A program made the position numbers and the translations under genes. Shown here one piece after another: positions 1-11,170 of a stretch of DNA of 64,000 nucleotides; the stretch's first letter is position 1; each line of letters begins with the position of its first letter. The stretch is from Heligmosomoides polygyrus polygyrus. Its lineage: Eukaryota; Nematoda; Chromadorea; Rhabditida; Heligmosomidae. The stretch spans positions 61,778,034 through 61,842,033 of the forward strand of contig OX377202.1 of assembly GCA_947396885.1 (NCBI GenBank), in the 5' to 3' direction. The notes beneath the pieces were generated by a model. The model worked only from the letters and a program-made list of their open reading frames with translations, searched no databases and was not told the DNA's origin.

Positions 1-962
1 GCCTCCAGCTCCGCAATTTGATGTTCTTGGTGAAAACAGTGCGGAGCTCCTACGTTAAAGAATCTTCCCAGCGTGCAGGAGTGCTACCTCGGCAGCGCCT
101 CCCAGAAGGCGCTTGACGTCATCTCGCCGTGGAAAGGGGAAACGTCGGTCATTAGGGAAGCACCACGTCGCAGACGACGGCGTGGGGCGAGTGATTGCCA
201 TGGAGTGCGGAGGAAATCCAGCCGACACACAGAAAACATCGCCCTCGAAGCCGTGCGGCTAAGTCCCCGTGGCTCACGTTCGTCCGTGTTCGGCTGTTAT
301 TCCCTCTGGCCTCCGCCGATTAAGACTTGCTCGTCGAGGCTCGCTTCTCATTCTCCTCCTCCCCTCCTTCAATAAGCGGTCGCTGTTCTTGCAGGTAGTG
401 TTGCTTTGGGTCCCGATTCTCTCCGTTGTGCACAGGTTCTGTGGGACACACAAAGAGACGGTTTCGAACACTGAGGATTTGTAGCTGTACCGTTGCACAT
501 GGTCAAAACAGCTGGCGAACTCCGCTCTCCGAACAACAGCTCGCGCTGCACGCCTAGCACGAATATCATGGTTACGGTTGACTTGAGCCTAGAGCATTTA
601 AGTACCAGCGACCCAAATCAGTCTCAAAAATGCAGAGCGCTTTCGATAATGATGTGCGGCGCGGCGGTGGCATTCCGCTGACACTCCTTCTTGGTCCGGA
701 GATGTTTTGTATACTTCAGAGAGTGAAACGCATGAGATTTCCACGGGTATGTTTGCTTTGCCGCAACGTGTACACAACTCGTGGCTCAGCTTGGCCAGTC
801 TTCCGCCGCCAGTATATCCCGGACGCTGCTAGGTGGGAGAGCAGCAATGAGGCGAGCAGCAGCTGACACAGCTGAGCGTCAGCCAGTTGCTCACTTACTT
901 TCTCGAGTATATGAAAGCGACGAGCAGTTTGGCGTCAGGGAAGTATGCGTCGAGCCTTCTTT
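1..962. other. unassigned sequence, no supported gene
   Basis: Only short overlapping open frames (60-100 codons) occur here on both strands, none with a recognisable motif, start context or splice structure that I could defend. No repeat seen elsewhere in the window matches it by eye. It may be unique intergenic DNA or an old repeat. Confidence 0.3.
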
Positions 963-1180
963 TTAAAAACATTTTTGGTGCTGATGTTCTCCCGTGTTGC
1001 AGAAGATTAAGTGCTCCCAGCTCGATTCACTGCAGGTGAACATTTTGAAGGACCCTCTAATTGGTAACGGTACCATTCCATTCATCAGCTCGTAGATCAT
1101 CCCAGAACCCATGGTTAGACTCCGTAGTACATGGAACTGTCTCCACATTGTCGAAATTAAATCCTTGAATAAAACGTAAT
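963..1180 (-). mobile_element. CR1-like LINE, 3' coding scrap
   Basis: The minus-strand frame at 963-1148 contains GMIYELMNGMVPLPIRG, which lines up with IYKLVNGMVRLPLQE near the C terminus of the LINE reverse-transcriptase protein at 6,182-6,469. Only about 60 codons of this C-terminal region remain. 5' truncation is the usual fate of LINE copies. The identification rests on similarity to the other copy in this window, not on catalytic motifs. Confidence 0.55.
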
Positions 1181-1280
1181 GGTCCCCTTAAGGTGGAGCA
1201 ATTAAAATTGAGCTGAGAGGCAAAAATAGAAAATGAGTACGAAGAAATGTTTCATCCCATTTCACCTAATCCGTTGTTGA

Positions 1281-1357
1281 GGGCGGGTAGCGCATCGGGT
1301 CCCGCATGCAATCGCGTGCGCTCCCATTCGAGGTTCGCGGTTCGGATTTCCCGCCTG
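1281..1357 (+). repeat. tRNA-like sequence (SINE head or tRNA relic)
   Basis: A 75-base unit begins GGCGGGTAGCGCA (A-box-like) and ends GGTTCGGATTTCCCGCC (B-box-like). GGCGGG at 1,282-1,287 pairs with CCCGCC at 1,350-1,355 as an acceptor-like stem. The T-arm pairs only through several G-T wobbles and I cannot draw a clean anticodon arm, so I do not call a functional tRNA. It is most likely a tRNA-derived SINE head. Confidence 0.4.
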
Positions 1358-1765
1358 GCCACCGCCATCATTGCGTAGACCGAATACGTGTTTAGGTTGC
1401 CTCCACAACATACTCTAGAAGTAGATTGTGTGGCGCTTCCCACAAAGGAGTTGACTAGCGCCATCTAATAATCTTCTTTCTTTATGTGAATCCCAAAACT
1501 TTAGGGTCTGCCCAAAATGACCCTCGACCCTACCTCAGTCGTCTTCAGCGCTCATCTTACTAATCTTCGGTACTCACAAACGACTGAATTGTAGCGAACA
1601 CACGAACCCGCGCGATTAAGAAGCAAAGGTGCGAATTATATCAACAGTGTGTAAGTACTCGATGTTCTGTCCAGCTTCTCCTTGTTTTGAACAGTAGTGA
1701 ACACTCTACTTTGCGAAGCTTCCTGTCGGGGAATGTGCGGCTTTCCAGCTCTACTGAACCTTTGT

Positions 1766-2164
1766 TTAACCCTTTCACGACGCGCGCGATTTTCGGGTGA
1801 GTGCCGCGTGGGACATGCCGCACTCACCCGAAAATCGCGCGTGTAAATAAAAATGAATGAATAATGTAAATAAAATAATTCAAATAATCAGCGCGCATTT
1901 TTCTCGCGCGCTGATTATTTGAATTATTTTATTTGTATTATTTGTTACATACGAAAAACAGTAACGAATGAAGTTTCCCAAGGACCGTCTTTACCGTAGA
2001 TATTAGTGGACTCATTGATTAATGTTGTACTATTAAATGCATGATAATTTTCCATGAACTATTTTTGTGATGGTGCCCGACAATGCCTGACATCGTCGGA
2101 CATTGTCCCACGCGGCGAAAAAAATGTCCGACGACGTCGGCGGACAACGTCGTGAAAGTGTTAA
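1766..2164. mobile_element. TTAA-flanked MITE (piggyBac-like)
   Basis: TTAA at 1,766-1,769 and 2,161-2,164 brackets 391 bp whose ends are inverted: CCCTTTCACGACG on the left, and CACTTTCACGACG read inward from the right. TTAA target duplication with short inverted ends is the hallmark of the piggyBac superfamily. No transposase frame is present, so this is non-autonomous. The inside holds two hairpins: 1,781-1,843 (GC-rich, arms reading GATTTTCGGGTGAGTG) and 1,868-1,934 (AT-rich). The GCCGCGTGGGACA block recurs near both ends. Confidence 0.7.
1868..1934. repeat. long AT-rich palindrome inside the TTAA MITE
   Basis: The left arm AATAATTCAAATAATCAGCG mirrors CGCTGATTATTTGAATTATT on the right around a short GCGCATTTTTCTCGCG centre. 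The arms are about 28-30 bp and almost perfect, so the transcript or single strand would form a stable hairpin. Confidence 0.8.
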
Positions 2165-2450
2165 GGAAGCAATTTTGATAGTCTAATATTAAAACGTGGA
2201 ACTCTGCCAGATTTTCTGTTTTCCCGTCCGTCTGCGCAAAGCCAGTTGCCGTAAAGACCGCCGTAGGATTTCGAATATCTTGAACGGTATTTTTAAGCAC
2301 TTCTCAGGATTAGCTCCTCGAGGTATACATAGAACGATGATCGGTCTTTACAACTAGTGAACATTACTGATCTACCAATCAATATCAATTGATATATGTA
2401 GTCGGCTTCTAGGCGCAGGCCCAAGACTGCTGTTTTAGCATAAAAGGATA

Positions 2451-2746
2451 AGCCGCGTGCACACTTGGCAGCGGGCAGCGGGAAGTGGAACGTGGGCGGA
2501 GCTGGTTTCGCACACTGCGGCACTGTTGGAGTGCGTCGCGACCGCACGCAGCGACAGTGAGGAATGCCCGGGTCATTCCTCGCTGCCACTGCCGCTGCGG
2601 CCGCTGTCGGCAGCATTTCGGCAGTGAAAGTGTGCACACCCCTTCACTGCGGCCTCCGCTGCCGCAGTGTGACTCCCCCCCCCCCCCCCTCCGTGCTATG
2701 CTTCAGCGTGGCTGCCGCACTGCCGGAGCGAAGTGTGCACGGGGCT
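2451..2746. mobile_element. GC-rich element with inverted ends, possible MITE
   Basis: The left end AGCCGCGTGCACACTT and the right end read inward AGCCCCGTGCACACTT form terminal inverted repeats about 296 bp apart. The interior is very GC-rich, with many CTGCCGCA/TGCGGCAG segments that can pair internally, and includes a C-run of about 14 at 2,675. ATAAG occurs next to both ends, but I cannot define a clean target duplication. Superfamily not assigned. The overlapping open frames here are by-products of composition. Confidence 0.45.
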
Positions 2747-3062
2747 ATAAGCGACAAAGGACTCACAAGGGAGGTCAATGAGCGTCCCGTGGCACTTTTT
2801 AAAGTGACCTATTGAGTGTTGTAGGAGACTGCATGAGAAGCACCGTAGTGGTTTTCAAATTTCCTGCGAACATCTGGGCAGGTCAAAAAACTGTTGCAAA
2901 AAACTGTTTAGCTTCAGTGAGGGCTAATAAAGCAAAACTGACGTCTGGAAGTGCCATGTCGTGCCTGGAACGGTAGCGGAATTATGCCGATCTCTCAATT
3001 TGCTTGTTAGCTGTGCAGTAACCGAAGTGGAACATTGAGGTGCGCCGCTCACCACCAACGAG

Positions 3063-3144
3063 GCAGCGACTGGATGGCCGAGTGGGTAAGGTGGCGGTTT
3101 CAGGGAAAAGGTCAGAGGTTCGGAACCAAGGGTAGGGGTGCTGC
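3063..3144 (+). repeat. tRNA-like unit in left arm of fold-back B1
   Basis: GATGGCCGAGTGGGTAAGG is a strong A-box/D-arm match of the class II (Leu/Ser) type, and GGTTCGGAACC is a B-box-like match 3' to it. GCAGC at the start and GCTGC at the end of the 82-base unit can pair as an acceptor stem. A TTTCAGG stretch sits where an anticodon loop would be. The stems are imperfect, so this is a tRNA-derived repeat head rather than a working tRNA. Confidence 0.5.
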
Positions 3145-3233
3145 ATTGCTAGGCTTGCTTGATCCATTTCTGTCGATGTAAAGTGTAAGCTGGCCACGGT
3201 TGTGTACCATACTTAATTATAGCCTTATTTTAA

Positions 3234-3289
3234 CCTGGGGCCGGATTCATCAAAGTTACTGCAGTAACTTTGATGAATCCGGCCCCTGG
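3234..3289. repeat. 46-bp perfect palindrome with 5-bp flanking duplication
   Basis: Positions 3,239-3,284 form a perfect palindrome centred on CTGCAG, with arms starting GGCCGGATTCATCAAAG. CCTGG flanks it on both sides (3,234-3,238 and 3,285-3,289). The opposite arm of the same fold-back (about 4,752-4,765, reverse strand) reads TAACCTGGATGATACG with a single CCTGG and no palindrome. It is therefore an insertion of 46 bp with a 5-bp duplication. Confidence 0.8.
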
Positions 3290-4842
3290 ATGATACGATA
3301 CAGACGCAAAAATAAACGCGCAAAGCAACAGCTTTCATAATACATTCGATGGGCCATTGAGAAGAACAGGTGATTTTCGTTGGCGTACAAAATAGCAAGT
3401 ATTCTTGACCGTCTTCGTTAGGCATTGACGGTGGGTCTGTACTTCACGACTCCAAGGATCGAGGAGAAATTGGAAAAATTTGATAAAAAAAGATTTATTT
3501 TTATTTTTATTTATTCTCCTATTATTTTAATTTTGTTTTTTTGTTTATTATAATTTATTATTATTCATATATTATTTATATTTATATTTTAATTGATTAA
3601 TTATTATTTATCTATTATTTATACTTATATTTTAATTAATTAATTATTTAATGTATTCATGATTGATTTTTTCGACCCCCATTTGAACTCTGGAGAGAAA
3701 GCATAACAGTACCAATATAAGTCTTCATGCTCATCCAACCATATTGCTAGTGATCTCACGACCGTCACATACAGCAACCTCCTTACTGTACAAGAAGACG
3801 TAATACCACCCACATCGTCGTCACCCTCCGGCGACCAGAACATCAGCGCTTCGTTCAAGTCAAGCTAATATAACCAATGAGAAAACGTCAATGGAATAAA
3901 CATCAAACAAAAAAAAACTACCCGGAGTGTTTGATCCTCATCAGCACAGTCAATATCACCATGCACAGCGTTTTGAAAAATATGCCCGAAACTCATCTGC
4001 TATGGCGATCTCCTTAATTAATTGATTGAAAAAGTTAATATAAATAATAATTATTAATTAATACATAATAAATAAAAAGATTAAATAAACAATAGTGAGG
4101 GGAAAATAATGATAAATCTCTTATCTTTTTTCCCAACCTCTCCTCTACTTTTGGAAGTGCAGTAGTGCTTACAAAACCACCGTCAATGCCTAAGGAAGAC
4201 GGTCAAGATAAAAAATATTATCTATTTTGTAGTTGGGACGGGCCCTTGAATGCTACCGAGGAACTGCGAGGAAAAGTCGCCTGTTCTCTCGTTTGCGATG
4301 TTTGCTTGACTTGAACGAAGTGCGGATGTACTGGTTGCCGGAGAATCACGACGATGTGGGTAGTATTACGTCTTCTTGTACAGTGGGGAGGTTGCTGTAT
4401 GTGACGGTCGTGAGATCACAAGCAGTAGGGTTGGATGGGCATGAAGAAGTCAATAACTAAAATATAAATATAAATAATAGATAAATAATAACAGGGTATA
4501 ATGAATAAAAACAAAATTAAATTAATAAGGAAATAAACAAAAATAAAAAACCCTTTTTATCAAATTTTTCCAATCCTTGGAGTCGTGAAGTACAGTAATG
4601 CTGACAGACCCACCGTCAATGCCTAACGAAGACGGTCAAGAATACTTGCTATTTTGTACGCAAACGAAAATCAGCTGTTCTTCTCAATGGCCAATCGAAT
4701 GTATTATGAAAGCTGTTGCTTTGCGCGTTTATTTTTGTGTCTATATCGTATCATCCAGGTTAAAATAAGGCTATAATTCAGTGTGGTACACTACCGTGGC
4801 CAAGTTACACTCGACAGAAATGGATCGAGCAAGCCTAGCAAT

Positions 4843-4940
4843 GCAGCACCCCGACCCTCGGCTCCGAACCTCTGACCCTCGGCTCCGAACCTCTGACCCT
4901 GAAAACCGCCACCTTACCCACTCGGCCATCCAGTCGCTGT
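4843..4940 (-). repeat. tRNA-like unit in right arm of fold-back B1
   Basis: This is the mirror copy of the unit at 3,063-3,144: the same GATGGCCGAGTGGGTAAGG A-box and a GAGGTTCGGAGCC B-box-like segment on the minus strand. A segment of about 20-21 bp containing the B-box is duplicated in tandem here (4,853-4,895) but not in the left arm, a small later change in one arm only. Confidence 0.5.
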
Positions 4941-5250
4941 CTTCTTGGTGGTGAGCGGCGCACCTCAATGTTCCACTTCGGTTGCTGTACCGCTAACAAG
5001 CAAATTGAACAAGATCGCCGTAATTCCGCTACCATTCCAGCCGCAAACCTTTAACCACGACATGACACTTCCAGACGTCAGTTTTGCTTTATCGGCCTGC
5101 ACTGAAGTGCAACAGTTTTTCGCAATTTTTGACCTACCCAAGTGTCCGTAGAAAATTTGAAAACCACTACGTTGCTTCTCTTACAGTCTCCTACAATCCT
5201 CAATAGGTCACTTTCAAAATTGCCACGGGACGCTCATTGACCTCCCTTGT

Positions 5251-6039
5251 CAGTTCCTTGCGCAGCTTGCAAGATGAACGAGAAACTGCTGCCGGCCGTC
5301 TTCTTCTTTTGCAAGATGAGAACACGTGGGGTCTCGTAATAAACTCCCCTAAAGGCTAGCCAAGACAAGCACTGGAAAAAACTTAACTGGAGGACTGATC
5401 GGCAATACTATCCTCAACAAACCGGTGTCGAAGGAAATTTAAGGGGGGCTGTATGTAGGGCACTGACCATCCACCATGTGACTCGCCATGGAACACACAC
5501 AAAAAGAAAACCGCGGACGAAGTTCCGCGGCCCTGGGGCCGTAGGACCTTACTCCTACGCTCAGAGAGTTTGCGGAAGGCGCGATGACGACGTAAGGGAA
5601 GATTGCAAGTGGCTTCAGCATTGACCCACCACGACGTCTGCACGACTTCGAACACGACAGCGGTGTGACATAGATCTGGAGACATTGGCGCAAGGTCGCC
5701 TTCCGATTTCTGACGCGTCGTCTGCCGGAAGATCAAGAGCAGAGGTGGGCGTAATTTCTGGTTTCTGATTTTCTGGCTATTTTTCCCTTTTCTGAGAAAA
5801 AGGCTGAAATCACACAGAAAACAAAACATTTGACATAGGTATCCGGGCTCTAGGATTTAAGCTATACCATAGCAGCTCAGCTTCTAGAGCAACAAAAAGG
5901 TTACTGGGCAACTCCAAAACCGAAAAAAGCAGTTTGCTCGATGTCATTCAATACAAATCATAGCACTCGTAGCACTCGTATGACATAAGTGCAACTATCA
6001 CGGAGTTCCTCCTTAGCAGATTCCACGCCTTTTACAAAA
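5251..6039. other. unassigned sequence with one long unsupported frame
   Basis: The longest open frame (minus, 5,383-5,829, 148 codons) has no recognisable domain, no plausible start context and a low-complexity first part. A second frame overlaps it with the same lack of signal. I do not call a gene. A run of GTAGCACTC/CGTAGCACTCG near 5,965 is a minor direct repeat. Confidence 0.25.
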
Positions 6040-6181
6040 TGGATATTTATTTATTCTGTACGTGGACAGCCACGCGATACAATTAAGAAATACAATTGGA
6101 CCAAACAAAACTCAACACACAACAACTCATTAAGAGAATTTAGTTTATACAACAAAACAAAACCTCGAAAACGACAGCAAA

Positions 6182-8985
6182 CTATAAAGTTTCCTGGAGA
6201 TGCCTTTCAGCTAGTTTTTTGAATTGCCTTAGACTGCTTGGTAGGCTATTTTTCTTTGAAAGCTTCAAAAATTCAACTCCTGCTCTGTTAGTGGAAAATG
6301 AGGATCTTATATTGCTTTTTGCAGTGGGAACTTGGATTTTCCATTGGCTGCCCCTTGTGTTAGAAGGAGAGACCGAATAGAACTCTTGAAGAGGAAGGCG
6401 TACCATACCATTTACCAACTTATAAATCATGACTAAATCATATTTTCTTCTACGACAAGTACGGAGCACGTAGGTTAAAGATCCTATTTCTCTGTCATGC
6501 TGAAGGTAAGGTGTGGTAATTATATCCGTGAATTCTTATCCAAAGCTTCCTTGTGAAGCTGTTTTGTACTGACTCAAGTCTAGCTACTTCTCGTTTACAT
6601 TTAGGACTGAAAACAGTGCTACCATATTCTAGTATGGGCCTAACGTACGATTTGTAAGCTAACACCAAATGCACAACGGAGTTTGTTCGCAGTGATTTAA
6701 ATAAGCTGTGCACTACTCGTTCAGCTTTTTTTGCTACAAGATCACAGTGTCCTTTAAATGAAAGACTTGTATCTAACATAAAATCCAAGTCGCGCAAATT
6801 AGCAGTGCTGCTAAGCTGAAGGACTCCAAGATGGTACTTGTTCTTGTTATCTTGTTGCCCAAGATGGAGTACTTGTGACTTTTGCGCAGATAACGGCAAT
6901 TCGCAGTTTGCTGACCAATCCTCAATAGCGTTTATTGCGGATTGAAGAGCACTGTGGTCATTAGCTCCATGCTCGTTCTTGTAAATCTTTATATCATCAG
7001 AAAACATTTTACATGTGACACCAAATTGGGTGACCAAAGAAGGAACTTCTGAAGTATACACAGAGAAAAGGATTGGAGAAAAAACACCTTCCTGAGAAAC
7101 CCCACTGGTCACCGGAAGAGATTCTGAGAATGATTTATTAATCCTAACCTGGAACACGATCTGCCAGTTATAAAATTTTTTATCCAATTAGTTACCCTGG
7201 GATGAACACCTAGCTCTATAAGTTTAGCAACAAGCCTTTTGAAAGGAACTTTGTCAAAAGCTTTCATGAAATCGAAATATATCACGTCGACATCAATTTT
7301 ATGCTCAAGTGCTTGTGTCCGGTCATTTCGTGTTGATAACATCAACGTTTCAATAGATCTGCCGGTTCGAAAACAATGTTGATCATTGGGGATTAGCTCG
7401 TTTAACTCAATAAAAGACGCAAGAGAAGATTTGACTTTTCTTTCAAACAATCTGGAGAAAACTGAGGTAATATAATAGGACGGTAATTAAACACAAGGTT
7501 ATGGGTTTTTTTAGGAATCGGTGTAACAAATGCATGTTTCCAACATGATGGCACCTCACCTGACATATAACTGGCGTTAAATATATGTTCGAGTGGGTAA
7601 GAAATTGCGACAGCAACCTTCCGGATAAAGTACGGTGGAACTTGATCTGGAGTAACAGTATACGTTGCTGGTAAGGTACATAATTCATAAATTTCTTCTT
7701 TATAAAACCAAACTGTGGGCTCCATGCGGAAAGAAGAGTTAGTAATATTGCATGAATTATAATCACTAGTATTTTCCGAAAACGGTTTCTGAAAATATTG
7801 GGCCAACAACGAAGCCTTAGACAAGTCGGTTAGGGCAGAACTGCCAGCCTCATCCCTCAAAGCAGGAATTCTCTCAGGTCTCTTAAGGGTGGAGTGTAAT
7901 AACCTAAGAAGTGACGATCTATTAGGACGTTCAAGGATTTTCCTCTCTCAACGTGTTTGTTGTAGCGATCCAACAGACAATCGAATCTTTTATTCACAGC
8001 CTTAAAGCAATTAAAATTTTCCGAACAAGGAGAATTCTGATAATCCAGCCAGATTTTTTGCCTACGTTTAAAAAGCCTTACCAAATTAGGGGGAAGCTTG
8101 CTAAATTTTGACGGAACCTTTTGTATGGGAACGAATTGTTCAATGCAATTGGATATAAAGAACTCATATTTGTCATTTACGCTCGAATATCTCTCACGGA
8201 GTGATCTCCAATCGAGAGTTGACAAAAATTCACAAATGAGATCATAATTGGCTTTACTAAACGCCCTTATTCGGGAGAATTCAGCATTCTTTACAAAAGA
8301 TTCAAGGCAGAATGTGAAGCTGGAATGATCACTAGAACCTACTGGTGGTCCAACGGCAACGTTTCTCACCAGATGAGGATGACTGGTAAGCACTAGATCA
8401 AGCACATTACCATACCTGGTCGGTGCATGGGTGTTTTGACGAAGATTGCATGATTTGCACATTTCTACAAAACACTTTGACTGCATGGCGCCGCTTAAGG
8501 AAATTTAATTAGACCAGTCTATGTTTGGCAGGTTGAAGTCACCTAGGATTATACACTGCGCCTTGCAAGAGGACATATCACTTATAGCCTTTAAGAGTTG
8601 AACAGTGTTGTTAAGTGAAGCGCTTGGTGTCCTGTAAACAGCAACTAGCTTTATGGAGTCTGAGCTGTCTGTAAGTTACAACATAATATTTCAAAACCAT
8701 TAGGAACCAATTCACTCCAGATTGTTTCAAAGAGAAGACCTGACCTGACAAGAATGAGTACACCACCTCCTCTTTTGTGAACTCTATCACATCTTATGTA
8801 GGTAAAATCATCACATAGATTTACTAGGATTGGTACTAGATCGATGGCGTCGCATAGCCACGATTCTGTAATAATCACAATGTCACAGTTCAACATCCTA
8901 GCCGTAAATTTTAGAGGGTGTATGTTTTTCTGTATAGATGGAATATTGCAGTAAAGACAAATTAGGTCAACGGCAGGTATCAGAG
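6182..8985 (-). pseudogene. LINE ORF2: endonuclease-reverse transcriptase pseudogene
   Basis: Product when intact: target-primed retrotransposition enzyme. Read 5' to 3' on the minus strand, the endonuclease part has ITESWL (about 8,855), ILGDFNLPNIDW (about 8,540) and SDHSSF (about 8,330). A linker follows (8,486-7,857). The reverse transcriptase has YRPIILPQF, FDFMKAFDKVP (catalytic motif A, about 7,260), GVSQEGVFSPILF and FSDDIKIY (motif C, about 6,990, with FSDD where YADD is usual; both aspartates are kept). The C-terminal part ends LAERHLQETL near 6,182. Frame changes occur near 7,860, 7,430, 7,150 and 6,480, and a stop lies near 8,515. The assignment to the CR1/Jockey group comes from motif pattern and order, not from a tree. 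Confidence 0.8.
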
Positions 8986-8994
8986 GAAAGCTTT

Positions 8995-9908
8995 TCAGTT
9001 TACCGCAGACCTATTCAGCTGACTGCCTTGACTGTTCAGGTAAGCCACATCATGGGAATTACGATGGGCTAACCTAGCCTCCCGGTTCCGCTCCCTTTCC
9101 TGCTTAGTTAGGGAGGGGCGTATGTAAGCGCCTCTGCAAGAGAATGAACGGAAACTGGAAGCCCTCCTAAGAACCAAGGACTGATAATATGAGTTCGGAA
9201 GGACTACCTTTAAGAGGCGAGGTCTGCCTTCTTGAGGCTTCCCAAGCCTATAAGTAATCTGCATTCAACCTCTAGATGATTCAAAATATCCTTTACAAAG
9301 TTGGGGTCGTGAATGGCTTTTTCGGTCGACTTAGCGTCAGTGGATTCAGCGACTCCAGAAACGACGATGGAGCGTAAGCGCTCCTTTTCATCAACATAAG
9401 ATAAAATGCTGGCAGGAGTAACTTCGAGCGGTGCGGGTGCTCCACTCTTTCCTGTAGCCTCAGCAAGCGCAAATTTCAAAGCAGAATTTTTCTCGCGGAG
9501 AGCAGCCACTTGCTGCTGCAGCTCTTGATTTTGAGTCAAAACGGCACTTAGCTCTTTGTGGTAGGGAAGCACATGATTCATAAGCACTTTCATGAATCCA
9601 GGCGTTCTCTTATCTGCTTGTAACTGCTGAAGTGCAGCCGCGACGTCATCTGTACTATGTCCTGGGTCGGTTCCATCACCATCGGCTGCCACAGCTTTGA
9701 CCGCTTTCTGAACTGAAGCCTTCGACGGCGACCTGACGATGGTTGACCACGAAACAGAACAATCAATTAATGACGAACGCTCGACTGCACGCAGAAACAA
9801 CGGCAGGAACAGCAGAATTACCTTATGAGGTGGCTTGCGCAGTATATTGTAAAATCCGCCACCAGGTTCCTCACAAGGTCCGTGACGCAGAAAAACAGCG
9901 AATCGCAA
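8995..9908 (-). pseudogene. LINE ORF1-like coiled-coil protein pseudogene
   Basis: The first frame (9,908-9,210) contains a glutamine/leucine-rich heptad-like stretch with LQQLQADKR and QNQELQQQVAALREKN, typical of a coiled coil in LINE ORF1 proteins. The reading then shifts near 9,250 into TYRLGKPQEGRPRLLKVV and KQERERNREARLAHRN, a basic C-terminal part suited to RNA binding. It sits directly upstream of ORF2 on the same strand, the usual LINE order. Function (RNA chaperone/packaging) is inferred from position and composition. One frameshift is enough to inactivate it. Confidence 0.65.
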
Positions 9909-9960
9909 GGGAAAGCTAGTGCGATAGAAAAATCGTAGACATCACCAAGGTAGACGACCG

Positions 9961-10682
9961 CACAGCAGACCAACAGGCAATTGAACTGATACGACTGATA
10001 TGTTGAATCTCCAGCTTAAGGTGCAGTCTCCGTCATAAGAAGTGCTTCGTGATATTACGTTAGTGCGTTAGCTGCCAGTGCGTTAAAACAAATTGTCCCT
10101 AAAGAGTGCTATTAATGCCTGAGTGGTCATAAAACTCTTTGTTTTCCAACACCCATTGTATTATTGTTTGTCTTGAATGGCAGGAGAGAGATCCAATGCG
10201 TCGCTATATTCACTACATAGTCTGTTAGTTCACTCGCATGGAGTTGTCTGTCGGAAGAATGGACGATCTCAAGACCTCCTGAGATGATAGGGTTAAGTTT
10301 TACTGCTAATAGCAAATTTAAATTTTCAATTGAAGAGGGGCACGACGTGCGTGGAACCGCAGTTCTGCGGTTTTTGCGGCGTCGTGTACAACTCGCCTAG
10401 GTCACCTACTAGAAAAAGCAAGGGTATATTTGGACTCTATCGTTTGGTGTACATGGTTCATAGGTTTTGGTTCAAGCCAGGAAAAATTGAGAGCATGCTG
10501 TCCCTTGCCAAGGGCGATCGCGGACGAGTTGTTTTCTTCACCTAAAACCCTCTAGTTTCTAGCACATAACTCCTCTAGTTTTAGGTTTTTGAAGAAATGG
10601 TTGGCACTTTTCGATTCGCCTTCTCGGGATCTACACAAATATGTGCACAGACCGCCACACTCTTGTTGTGTGTGGCTAAAAC
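9961..10682. other. unassigned sequence between LINE and repeat A fragment
   Basis: It may include the 5' untranslated part of the LINE up to about 10,060. Beyond that only short frames are present (for example plus 10,330-10,545, 71 codons) with no domain I recognise. A small hairpin, GAACCGCAG/CTGCGGTTT, lies at about 10,350. Confidence 0.25.
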
Positions 10683-11010
10683 ATGACTGGGGCAGACTTT
10701 TTACGATTGGAGCAGCTTATTTCCCAGGACGCATGTTTTCGGAGTATCTCAAGCATGGCGTACGTCTCCAGTGCTTTGTCATGCCAAGAATTCTCTGACG
10801 GTGCGTTCTGCTATGAGTGCGCCCCGCAATGCACACGGTATCGAACCTATCAATCGAGTGCGCGAAAGCATGCCCACTGCGCTATTATCACTCACTGGAA
10901 AATGTAAAACCTTCGAGACTATTTCGAACCTTTTCGAACTTTCGAAAATTTTGGAGAATTCTATCAGGAGCCCTACTCAGGATTTGCTGTACTCTGCACT
11001 CTGAGCACAT
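10683..11010. repeat. fragment of fold-back family A
   Basis: The segment contains GAACCTATCAATCGAGTG and CACTGGAAAATGTAAAACCTTC, which recur at 12,200-12,560 and, in either orientation, at 12,900-13,100, 34,560-34,800 and in both complete family A fold-backs. It lies upstream of the RTE fragment in the same orientation as the 12.2 kb copy. Confidence 0.65.
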
Positions 11011-11170
11011 ATTTGGAATCAGCGATTAGATCACACGATATACATCTCATTTCATTACGTCCTGGTGTCCCTTCCCTTGTAAGCCTGTCCAGCGCGAGCT
11101 ATTATTTATTTTAGACGTTTTGCATGGATCCCCTTCCTTAATCCTCTTCATTGTTAGTACTTAGAAGTTG

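Larger units (their letters stand above)
2765..5250. repeat. fold-back element, family B copy 1
   Basis: This is a 2.49 kb inverted-repeat structure. ACAAGGGAGGTCAATGAGCG at the left end is matched, reverse-complemented, at 5,231-5,250. Arms 2,765-3,475 and about 4,580-5,250 match over roughly 700 bp, and an inner pair 3,665-3,900 and 4,190-4,455 also matches. AT-rich spacers (3,476-3,660, 4,010-4,120, 4,455-4,560) lie between modules. Each outer arm carries a tRNA-like unit. No transposase is present. A diverged second copy lies at 55,925-57,695. The arms differ by one small insertion (3,239-3,284). Confidence 0.8.
6040..9960 (-). mobile_element. CR1-like LINE, nearly full-length, broken
   Basis: Two consecutive open-frame regions on the minus strand form a LINE: an ORF1-like coiled-coil protein (9,908 to 8,995) followed by an endonuclease/reverse-transcriptase protein (about 8,985 to 6,182). 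The 3' end is marked by an AATAAATAAATA tail at about 6,045-6,057. All coding parts are interrupted, so the copy is dead. Exact 5' end and target duplication were not resolved. Three other CR1-like fragments (963-1,180, 19,759-20,903, 62,985-64,000) show the group is repeatedly present here. Confidence 0.8.

Noticed and set aside
2485..2815. Plus-strand frames of 83-98 codons
   Set aside because: They lie in a GC-rich inverted-repeat element and have no coding signal beyond composition.
5383..5829. 148-codon minus-strand hypothetical gene
   Set aside because: No domain, no plausible start, an overlapping frame of similar quality and no splice signals; chance or an old repeat is as likely.
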